Shown here: positions 1 to 6,762 of the stretch, piece by piece
Layout: each line of letters starts with the position of its first letter
Position numbering within the stretch: the first letter of the stretch is position 1
NCBI GenBank assembly: GCA_900544135.1
Contig: UQTU01000015.1
Span: 1 to 62,822 of the forward strand
DNA length: 62,822 nucleotides
Direction: 5' to 3'
Source: an uncultured Collinsella sp.
GTDB taxonomy: Bacteria; Actinomycetota; Coriobacteriia; Coriobacteriales; Coriobacteriaceae
Translations under genes and position numbers: made by a program
The notes under the pieces: generated by a model
What the model was told of the DNA's origin: nothing
The model's input: only the letters and a program-made list of their open reading frames with translations
Database searches by the model: none

Positions 1-1092
1 GAGATAGGTCGACAGCTGGTGCAGCAACGGGCCGGGGCAGAAGACCTCGGTTGCGAAATCGACGGGGAAGTCCTCGGGGATGGCGGGCGCTGCGGGTGCG
101 GGGACCGGGGCCGCTGCGGGTACCGGAGCCGGTGCAGGTGCGGGAATTTGGTCGCAAGCAGAGGTGGGCGCGGACTCGATGACGGGTGCGGGCTCCGGCG
201 TCGCTTCCGGCTTGATCGTGGAATCTACGGGCTCCACGGTGACGGGCGCGTCTGCAGCTGCAGTTTCAACCTCAACCTGCGTCGCGTTCTCGTTCTCGAC
301 GCTCGGCTTTGCTTCGATGGGCGTGGACGCCATGGTGGTGATGCCGGCGTTTGCGTTCTCGGGGTCATAGACGACCGTAAGCGAGATGGCGGGCTGCGGT
401 GTCTCGGGCTCCGGCGCCGACTCGGTAGCGTCTTGATCGGCGGGTTCGTCGGACTGATCGTCCTCGGCCTCGTCGCCAAAGACATCGCTGTTTTGGAACG
501 CAGGCGTCTCGGATTGGTCAGCGGCTTCTTCGGTTGTCGACTTGGGAGCCTCGTTGAGCTCCGCAGCGGCTTCCTGTTCTGACATGACTTCGGGATCGGT
601 CATGGCGGCGATTTCGGTTTCGGTTTCTACTGCTACCTCAATAGCGACTTCGATCTCTGCCTCGGGTCCGGGCTTCGGCACAGCTTCAACCACGGGCTCG
701 GGCTCGGGACGCTTAACGTGCTTGGGGCGTACAGCCTTGAGGTCTTTCTCGCCGCGCTTTTTCTTTTTGTAGGACTGCTTGGCACCCTTGGCAGCCCTGG
801 GCTTGTCCTCGCCTTTGGCAAGGGCGGTATCCCAGGCCTCGTTGGCGATGACGGTGGCATACAGGCGACCGCCCTTAAAGACGGTCAGCTTAATGCAGTC
901 GTCAAGCTCTTCGAGCAGCTCGCGCGTGGATTCGAAGCCCAGGTCATAAGCGGTCATGTCGCCAGCGGTGAGCGCCTCCTCGACCTGTGTCATAAACGTT
1001 TGCTTGCCACACCCAATCGCATCGCGCAGCAGGCGATACAGATAGATGTGGTTGCCCAGCGATAGCGTGGGCCTAACTATTGTCTTGCTCAT
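1..1092 (-). CDS. Hypothetical protein, 3'-truncated by the window edge, with an acidic Pro/Glu-rich linker
   Basis: Open for 364 codons from the ATG at 1092 to the window edge, so the C-terminus is missing. The start is preceded by a good AGGAG ribosome site (GTAAAGAGGAG). Residues 1 to about 95 look folded: MSKTIVRPTLSLGNHIYLY, then a helical stretch and an LxVFKGGRLYATVIAN segment. A basic patch (KKKKRGEKD) follows, then about 220 residues rich in Pro, Glu, Ala and Thr. A less repetitive stretch begins near the cut end (PEDFPVDFATEVFCPGP). This suggests two small domains joined by a disordered linker. I do not recognise the family; no signal peptide or membrane segment is visible. Confidence 0.75.
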   Translation of the reverse strand, partial: MSKTIVRPTLSLGNHIYLYRLLRDAIGCGKQTFMTQVEEALTAGDMTAYDLGFESTRELLEELDDCIKLTVFKGGRLYATVIANEAWDTALAKGEDKPRAAKGAKQSYKKKKRGEKDLKAVRPKHVKRPEPEPVVEAVPKPGPEAEIEVAIEVAVETETEIAAMTDPEVMSEQEAAAELNEAPKSTTEEAADQSETPAFQNSDVFGDEAEDDQSDEPADQDATESAPEPETPQPAISLTVVYDPENANAGITTMASTPIEAKPSVENENATQVEVETAAADAPVTVEPVDSTIKPEATPEPAPVIESAPTSACDQIPAPAPAPVPAAAPVPAPAAPAIPEDFPVDFATEVFCPGPLLHQLSTYL

Positions 1093-1163
1093 GGCAAATC
1101 TCCTCTTTACACACCAAAGCATCTTACCATCGCATGGGGCTTGCCACCTCGGCGCCCAAAGCA

Positions 1164-1196
1164 AACGGGCGCGACCGTTGCCGGTTCGCGCCCGTT
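1164..1196 (-). terminator. Hairpin after the membrane protein gene
   Basis: AACGGGCGCGACC (1164-1176) can pair with GGTTCGCGCCCGTT (1183-1196). It lies between the stop of the membrane protein gene at 1231 and the next minus-strand gene. The T-rich tract on the minus strand is weak (TTTGCTTT), so this is a probable rather than textbook terminator. Confidence 0.5.
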
Positions 1197-1230
1197 ATGC
1201 AGGTCGGTTATCTATGAGAGGCAAACGTGC

Positions 1231-2184
1231 TTAGTTGCCCGATGTCGTGCCTTGGCTCGAGCTGTCAGATGCCGTGCCGGACGCGGTTCCGCTCGAGCTG
1301 TTGGTGTTGCTGTTGTCGGTAGATCCCGTACTCGGTGTATTGCCATTCGCCTGGTCGCCCGTGCTCGGTTGAGAGCCGTCAGTCGTTTGGCTTGAGTCAG
1401 TCGTGCCGGATTGCGTGCCGCTGTTGTTCGCAGAGGAATCGACGCCCTGCGATTGGTTTTGGGTGTTCGAGGACGAATTGGCAGAGGTAGAACTGTCTTG
1501 CGTATCGTCCGTCTGTGCCTGCTGATCCTGCGACTGGGTGTTGCCATTTGCATCGCTCTCGGTCGTGCGCGACGACAGGATTGGCTCGGGACGCTCGCCC
1601 AGACCCTCACCGGCGGTGGTGATAAGGATGGCACCGGTGCAGGTGATGACCGCGACGATGGCGATGACGATCGAGAAGACAATGACCTTCTTTTGCGTCT
1701 GGCTGCGCTCTGCCGCCGCCTTGGCGCGCAGGCTGTTGGGGGCGACGCGCGCCGTGGTCGCGCGCCCCGCAATCTGGCGCATCTCCTGCGTAGTCGCGGC
1801 GCCGCCCAGGTGCTCCTCGGCATCAAACTCAACGGGCTCATAGGCGCCGGCGGGGTAGTCGACGGCGGCGTGCGTACCTTTGAGGGCTTCGGCGCTGGCA
1901 GAGATAAAGTGGCGGTAGATCTGCGAGGAGACAACGGTGATGACCGAGCTCACGGCGGCGCCGATCACCGATCCGGCGATACCGATCTTGGAGGCAAGCG
2001 CAACGCTCGTGGCGGCAGCTGCGGCGCCGGCGACGATCTGGGGAATGGAGATGTCGTCGAACAGGCCCTTTTTGGGCGCGATGGCCATGGTCTGTCCGAT
2101 GGAATGGTTCTCGTGCACGCCGTTGTTGAGCGATGCCGGCGTCATGACGCGCGTGCGCGGCGCGTCGGTGTACTTGGTTGTCAT
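1231..2184 (-). CDS. Hypothetical membrane protein with Ser/Thr/Asn/Gln-rich tail
   Basis: 317 aa from the ATG at 2184, chosen because GGGAGGA sits just upstream; the frame is open further but lacks a comparable site. Two hydrophobic segments are visible: an Ala/Val/Ile-rich stretch around residues 45-90 and a clear transmembrane helix around residues 168-192 (VIVFSIVIAIVAVITC). The last 110 or so residues are almost only Ser, Thr, Asn, Gln, Gly and Asp, typical of an extracytoplasmic stalk or disordered tail. The middle region contains Pro/Glu segments and an RQIAGRATTARV stretch. No enzyme motif is visible. It could be a cell-envelope anchor or mucin-like surface protein; function unknown. 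Confidence 0.75.
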   Translation of the reverse strand: MTTKYTDAPRTRVMTPASLNNGVHENHSIGQTMAIAPKKGLFDDISIPQIVAGAAAAATSVALASKIGIAGSVIGAAVSSVITVVSSQIYRHFISASAEALKGTHAAVDYPAGAYEPVEFDAEEHLGGAATTQEMRQIAGRATTARVAPNSLRAKAAAERSQTQKKVIVFSIVIAIVAVITCTGAILITTAGEGLGERPEPILSSRTTESDANGNTQSQDQQAQTDDTQDSSTSANSSSNTQNQSQGVDSSANNSGTQSGTTDSSQTTDGSQPSTGDQANGNTPSTGSTDNSNTNSSSGTASGTASDSSSQGTTSGN

Positions 2185-2358
2185 ACGGGGTCCTCCCGGT
2201 GTAAATCTGCTTCGTTTCGTGTAGCCATCAGGGTACCCACCAGATGTGAATCGTACGTGACATTTAACAGATACCATCAACTCATCAAGGGGGCTTGCTG
2301 TCTTTGGTGCGATATCTTGATGCTAAACTGGATTTACGATTGCGAGGTGGTTTACGTG

Positions 2359-2577
2359 ATGTACCCGTATATGACATTCGAAGACGGTACCGAGGTCATT
2401 CATTCTGACCTGATTGAAGATGGCGATATCGAAAAGGTTATCGTGCATTTTGAACGACCGACGGCAGAGGGCTTCGACTCCGCTCGCTGTGAATTGCCTT
2501 CCTGTTCGTGGACTGACTGGGAAGGGCATTTTACTCAGAGTGAAAAACGAGCTTTCGAAGAGTGTCTGAGCAAATAA
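2359..2577 (+). CDS. Small acidic conserved-looking hypothetical protein
   Basis: 72 aa beginning MYPYMTFEDGTEVIHSDL. The start at 2359 follows GAGGTGG; an in-frame upstream ATG is possible but has no better site. The protein is acidic, with alternating strand-like segments (EKVIVHFERP, SARCELPSC) and a helical C-terminus (SEKRAFEECL). Its base composition is lower in GC than the left flank, so it may be the first gene of the island that continues to 6.6 kb, but a 100-base gap separates it from the next gene. I recall short proteins of this general shape in Firmicutes and mobile regions but cannot name a family. Confidence 0.65.
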   Translation: MYPYMTFEDGTEVIHSDLIEDGDIEKVIVHFERPTAEGFDSARCELPSCSWTDWEGHFTQSEKRAFEECLSK

Positions 2578-2583
2578 TTTAGA

Positions 2584-2662
2584 TTAGTTCGAGTTTAGTT
2601 CGAATAAAGAAACTGAATGCGATGACCTAAAGCGTATGCATTTTTAGTATTAGATGCGTATG
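2584..2662 (+). promoter_or_regulatory. Direct repeats upstream of the DUF2087/MFS/radical SAM operon
   Basis: The 100-base leader of the putative peptide operon carries TTAGTTCGA twice (2584-2592 and 2595-2603), exactly 11 bases apart, about one helical turn. GCGTATG also occurs twice (2632-2638 and 2656-2662). Spacing by a helical turn suggests binding of an activator or repressor dimer. The regulator is unknown. Confidence 0.4.
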
Positions 2663-2677
2663 AAATGGAGGATGTGA

Positions 2678-2959
2678 ATGGATGAGCTAATAGACTTTAA
2701 AAAACGATTTCTCAAGAATGGCGAGCTGGTTTCAATTCCAAAAAAGGAAAGCTATAAAAGAATCATGCTGCTATGGGCCGTCTCTTTCTTTGAATTAAAT
2801 ACAAGTTATACGGAGCTTCAGGTTAATCGTGTGCTGTCACAGCTCTATCCTGATTATGTCGTGTTGAGGCGGTACTTGGTTGATTATGGATTCCTATTAA
2901 GGGATGAACGAGGCCTGAAATACGAGGTTAATCGTGATGTTCACGGTATTGAGAACTAG
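2678..2959 (+). CDS. DUF2087 domain protein
   Basis: 93 aa starting at the ATG at 2678, preceded by GGAGGA. The pattern is that of DUF2087 (PF09860): an N-terminal FLKNGELVSIPKKESYKRIM segment, a central helix pair with YTELQVNRVLSQL, and the DYVVLRRYLVDYGFLLRD signature. These domains are small winged-helix-like modules often joined to regulators or found alone; DNA binding is likely but unproven. The gene overlaps the MFS gene by about 20 bases, so the two are translationally coupled. It is first in the putative peptide operon and may be its regulator. AT-rich codon use matches the next two genes. Confidence 0.7.
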   Translation: MDELIDFKKRFLKNGELVSIPKKESYKRIMLLWAVSFFELNTSYTELQVNRVLSQLYPDYVVLRRYLVDYGFLLRDERGLKYEVNRDVHGIEN

Positions 2960-4121
2960 CCGTCCGGTTCGGGTCCTATATATTGCTAGAGGGATAAGCG
3001 AAATAGGCAATTGGTGTGCGAATATTGCTTTGCCAATGCTGATTTACGAGGTAACTCACGATGTTTCTGCAACTGCTTTGATGGTCTGCTGCAGATTTGC
3101 CCCCTCTCTGTTTTCAGTTGCGCTCGCGCAGCTGCCTCAGAAGATGGGTATCGGGACACTGCAGGCCATGAGATTGGCAGACTTAATTCGCGCGGGATTA
3201 TTCGTTTGCTATATTTTTGTTGATAGTAAATGGAGTATGTTTGCTATTACGTGCGCGGTATCGCTTTGCCGAACGGTAGAAATGCCCTGCTTTTACTCGT
3301 TGCTAAGAGCCAATACGAATAGTATCAATCGCGACGTAATTAATAATTCGTTTGGGTTCCTGCAGAATTTGATGATGGTTCTGGGGCCAGTTGCCGGCGG
3401 TTTTGTTGTCGCTCAATTTGGGGCGGAGGCTGTTCTTGCATTAGACGCGCTTTCTTTTGCCGCGTCGTTCTGGTTGCTGCGAGATGTTCCGTCGGTTATC
3501 GAGGTTAATGATAAAGAGGGAATAAGCAAAAATGAAAAAAACAGGACTGCATTTAGTGATCTTAGCGCGAAGCACTTGGCAATTGGTTTCCTATTAATCG
3601 ATATTTCTAGTGGCGTGGCATTCGGCTCTCTGAATTCTCTTTTGCCAGCTATAGCGCAATTGCAATTTGACTCGTCATCTATACAATACGGATTCCTTCA
3701 GAGTAGTCTTACAATCGGACTGTTGTTCGGAAATACAATATATGGTCGTTTAATCAGTGGTTCCGATTGCGTTAAATCATATTGTTTTGTGACGTATCTT
3801 GCGCTAGGTGCGTATCTGGCGTTTGGCTATCGCTATGCGTCTGGGATATCGTTTATTTTCCTTTTTATCGTCGGTGCCGGAAACGCCATTCAAGATGTGC
3901 TTCTCATAACATCGCTGCAGGATTTGGCGAGAGACGGATCTGAATCGATAAGCCTGTTTTCAATTAGGGAATCTTTGCAATCGGTTGCTGTTGTTATTTC
4001 AACACTTCTTGTTTCGCTGTTCACGAGCATCGCGATGTTCTCAATTCTCGTTACAGGACTTGGTGTATTTTCAATTATGATGGTAGTTGTGTTTCAATTG
4101 AATTATTTGCGAAAGACGTGA
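2937..4121 (+). CDS. MFS transporter, likely exporter of the peptide cluster
   Basis: 394 aa from the ATG at 2937; a GTG directly before it is an alternative start. It is a hydrophobic protein with about twelve membrane segments and the family features of a major facilitator of the macrolide-efflux type: N-terminal ISEIGNWCANIALPMLIYEV, a charged cytoplasmic loop near residue 195 (EVNDKEGISKNEKNRT) splitting two six-helix halves, and GFLQNLMMVLGPVAGG in the fifth helix region. It overlaps the DUF2087 gene and ends 7 bases before the radical SAM gene, so the three are co-transcribed. The likely role is export of the cluster product or self-resistance; the substrate cannot be read from sequence. 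Confidence 0.8.
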   Translation: MFTVLRTSRPVRVLYIARGISEIGNWCANIALPMLIYEVTHDVSATALMVCCRFAPSLFSVALAQLPQKMGIGTLQAMRLADLIRAGLFVCYIFVDSKWSMFAITCAVSLCRTVEMPCFYSLLRANTNSINRDVINNSFGFLQNLMMVLGPVAGGFVVAQFGAEAVLALDALSFAASFWLLRDVPSVIEVNDKEGISKNEKNRTAFSDLSAKHLAIGFLLIDISSGVAFGSLNSLLPAIAQLQFDSSSIQYGFLQSSLTIGLLFGNTIYGRLISGSDCVKSYCFVTYLALGAYLAFGYRYASGISFIFLFIVGAGNAIQDVLLITSLQDLARDGSESISLFSIRESLQSVAVVISTLLVSLFTSIAMFSILVTGLGVFSIMMVVVFQLNYLRKT

Positions 4122-4128
4122 CGTTGAT

Positions 4129-6450
4129 ATGCCTAAAACGCTTTTAGTATTTCCCCCAGGATGGAGCCCAGTGGGGCCGTATCTTGCCTTGCCTGTTTTG
4201 AAGTCATATCTTCAAGAGGTTGAACAATACAAAGTTGACATTGTTGACTTAAACGTGGAATTTTACGATGACCTCCTATCTTTTAGACATGTCGAAGAGT
4301 GCTGTAAAAGGTATCGGGAATCAAAGGATTCGTTTAGTTCGAATGTTCAATTAACAATCGAGTTGATACAAAAGTCGGCACTTAATGTTGACGAGGCAAA
4401 AGATATTTTCAGATCGAAGAGATACTTTAATCTAAAAGAAAGACAATATGCTGAAAACATTTTTAGAAATGCACTCTATATCATAAATCACGTCTCATAT
4501 GGAGTTAAATACACGTTCAACTCCATAGATCTGCCCTATGATTATTATTCGACACCAGAAATAATGAAATCGCTTGCGGATACCTTGCATAATCCGTTTA
4601 TTTCCTTCTATGAAACTGCCTTTCTTAAGCGTATTCAGAGGGAAAAAATCGAGTTTATTGGGATTTCGGTGAGCGGCTGTTTCCAATTGATTTCTGCAGT
4701 TACGTTAGCGAAACTGATTAAAGAAGAATGTCCATCTGTTAAACACGTCTCATTGGGCGGCAATTACATTACTCGTTTAGCAGATGACTGCATGAAAGAA
4801 TGGCATCCCTTTTTTGAATACATTGATTCGATAATGATGTATGACGGCGAAGAGCCGCTTGCACGTCTTCTTGAGGCTCTTGACTCTGGTGATGACAATC
4901 TCGACTGTGTTCCAAACCTTTGCCATGCTAAAGGTGGAAAGATATATAAAAACCATCGGATTGAGCAAACATTTATCAACGATACAGTTCCCGATTTCGA
5001 TGGCTTCGCCCTTTCTAAATACTTCATGCCTGAGCTAATATTGCCGGTTTATTCCTCTAGGCAGTGTTTTAATCATTGCGCCTTCTGCACCATTCCCGGT
5101 GCTACCGGTGGTTGTTACCGAAAGATGCCTATATCGAGAGTATTTGAAATAATGTGTCGGTTAAATGAAAAATACGGCACGAGAGTTTTCTCTTTTGTGG
5201 ATGAAACATTCGAAGGCAAAAGAATGGAGCAACTCGCGGATGAAATAAACGCATCGGGAAAAACGTTTTTCTGGCATGGAGAAACGAGGTTCTCTCCAAC
5301 CCTAAGTACAGACGTTTTTAACAAGATATACCAAAGTGGATGTAGGCAGATTCAGTTTGGCCTCGAGTCATACAACCAAAGAGTTCTTGATCTAATGAAG
5401 AAGAACACGAGAGTTGATTGGATTGATCGCAATATCCATGATTGTCTCAATGCGGGTATTCCTGTTCATCTATTTTTTATGATTGGCTTTCCGACCGAAA
5501 CTAAAGAAGAGGCTTTGAACACCTTAGCTTATACAGAGAATATTTTGAATTATTCAAAACAGGTATGTGGTGTTCCATATTCCACGAGAGGATTTACGAA
5601 TTTTGGTCTCGTTATGGGGTCGGATGTTTGGAATCATCCCGATAAGTATGGTGTCTCTGTAATGCCGAAGTCCCAATATGAGGATTTGCGCCTCGAAGTG
5701 GATTATGTTTCAGGCACTGGTTTAACTTTAAATGAAGCAAAATCCTTATCTGATGAGCATCATATTGATTTTTATATGCAAGAGGTCATAAACGGTAGCG
5801 ACACAATTGACTTGCCCCAGCGACTTCATATTTCAGAGGTGACCTGGATCCTAGATTCTATTCACGCTGTCAGGTATAAGGGACATTTGACCAAAGTAAA
5901 GCGACGGCTAACTAGTCTAAATCCAGCTGATCGAATCTGGCTGGATTCCAAGACCTCTGTCGTGCTCGTTGAGCCATTTGCCTACTTCTATAATTCTGAA
6001 TACCATCATGTCTATGCTGTTTCCCAGTTGGTATACCTTAAGTTGGCCCGTTTATTGGAGGCCGATTGTAGCATTTCTCTTATTCTTGATCAGGGCGACC
6101 TCGAGCTGACAAGGGCGATAGAAGAACTGTTGCATTATGGATTGCTGAATACAAATATCGATGCCGATTATGTAATGCACGATAATGGTTTTCAATTGGT
6201 TAAAAGTTCGTTTGTTAAAGAAGTCGGACGCTCAAAAGAGGGGTTAAGAGTACTGCTGAGTTGTGCCACCCATAGAATGTGTGCGGTTAATGATTTTTCG
6301 TTCGCTTTGCTTTCGTTGTTTGAAAAGCCGATTACTAAGAACGAGGTGCGCGACATTTTGAAAAAAGAGGGACTATCGGCAAACGAGGAGCAATTAAACA
6401 AGTTGGTTGATAATTGCATGAAAGCAGATATACTACAATTGATTAGATAG
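4129..6450 (+). CDS. B12-binding radical SAM enzyme with C-terminal peptide-recognition-like region
   Basis: 773 aa. The N-terminal part (about 1-260) looks like a cobalamin-binding Rossmann domain (LLVFPPG start, IGISVSG and LGGNYI segments, MMYDGEEPL). The radical SAM core follows with the CX3CX2C motif at Cys313, Cys317 and Cys320 (RQCFNHCAFC), a FVDETFEG strand and QFGLESYNQRVLDLM. The C-terminal region (about 610-773) has two small helical modules; the last (NDFSFALLSLFEKPITKNEV to the end) resembles PqqD-like or winged-helix domains that bind leader peptides. Such enzymes methylate or crosslink unactivated carbons. It lies between an MFS gene and a 36-residue ORF, which supports peptide modification. 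The substrate is an inference. Confidence 0.85.
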   Translation: MPKTLLVFPPGWSPVGPYLALPVLKSYLQEVEQYKVDIVDLNVEFYDDLLSFRHVEECCKRYRESKDSFSSNVQLTIELIQKSALNVDEAKDIFRSKRYFNLKERQYAENIFRNALYIINHVSYGVKYTFNSIDLPYDYYSTPEIMKSLADTLHNPFISFYETAFLKRIQREKIEFIGISVSGCFQLISAVTLAKLIKEECPSVKHVSLGGNYITRLADDCMKEWHPFFEYIDSIMMYDGEEPLARLLEALDSGDDNLDCVPNLCHAKGGKIYKNHRIEQTFINDTVPDFDGFALSKYFMPELILPVYSSRQCFNHCAFCTIPGATGGCYRKMPISRVFEIMCRLNEKYGTRVFSFVDETFEGKRMEQLADEINASGKTFFWHGETRFSPTLSTDVFNKIYQSGCRQIQFGLESYNQRVLDLMKKNTRVDWIDRNIHDCLNAGIPVHLFFMIGFPTETKEEALNTLAYTENILNYSKQVCGVPYSTRGFTNFGLVMGSDVWNHPDKYGVSVMPKSQYEDLRLEVDYVSGTGLTLNEAKSLSDEHHIDFYMQEVINGSDTIDLPQRLHISEVTWILDSIHAVRYKGHLTKVKRRLTSLNPADRIWLDSKTSVVLVEPFAYFYNSEYHHVYAVSQLVYLKLARLLEADCSISLILDQGDLELTRAIEELLHYGLLNTNIDADYVMHDNGFQLVKSSFVKEVGRSKEGLRVLLSCATHRMCAVNDFSFALLSLFEKPITKNEVRDILKKEGLSANEEQLNKLVDNCMKADILQLIR

Positions 6451-6463
6451 AGGAGGTTTCTGC

Positions 6464-6574
6464 ATGGACGTTATTAACAAAGATCTCTTGGAGCAACTGA
6501 AAGAGTCTCAGGAAGAGGGCGTCGTGGTAGAAGTGTTCGACTTTGAGGACTACATGGATAAATTCTGCCATTAG
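6464..6574 (+). CDS. Putative precursor peptide of the radical SAM cluster
   Basis: 36 aa, 13 bases behind the radical SAM stop, with a strong AGGAGG site ideally spaced from the ATG at 6464. The N-terminal two thirds is an acidic, amphipathic leader-like stretch (MDVINKDLLEQLKESQEEG). It continues VVVEVF and then ends DFEDYMDKFCH, with the only aromatic cluster and the only Cys and His at the extreme C-terminus. No signal peptide or membrane helix is present. A terminator follows directly. Size, position, strong ribosome site and end-loaded reactive residues are what one expects of a RiPP precursor or a PqqA/MftA-like cofactor precursor. Leader/core boundary and modification are unknown. Confidence 0.7.
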   Translation: MDVINKDLLEQLKESQEEGVVVEVFDFEDYMDKFCH

Positions 6575-6598
6575 TTTCGGAATTTACTTGCCTCGCTT

Positions 6599-6632
6599 AA
6601 AGGAGAAGTCGATTATCGATTTCTCCTTTTTT
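6599..6632 (+). terminator. Terminator of the peptide cluster
   Basis: AAAGGAGAAGTCGA pairs with TCGATTTCTCCTTT across a short loop with one G-T pair, followed by a run of six Ts. It closes the DUF2087-MFS-radical SAM-peptide unit and sets it apart from nadE. Confidence 0.85.
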
Positions 6633-6762
6633 AATTAAAGATATTTTTGGAATACATGCTCTTAGCACAGGTTGGCGTCTCAGTAAACTGGGAGGTTGCT
6701 TTGGCTAGTTAGAGATATGTGAACGTCCGTTAGACTGAATCTCAGGGTAGAAGGGGCCTCCA

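Noticed and set aside
1411..2577. 388-codon plus-strand frame ending with the small acidic protein
   Set aside because: The first 315 codons are antisense to the membrane protein gene; only the last 72 codons have a ribosome site and protein-like composition.
6641..6762. Possible riboswitch or tRNA before nadE
   Set aside because: I searched for a cloverleaf and for NAD-type aptamer patterns and saw neither a closed acceptor stem nor a recognisable core.
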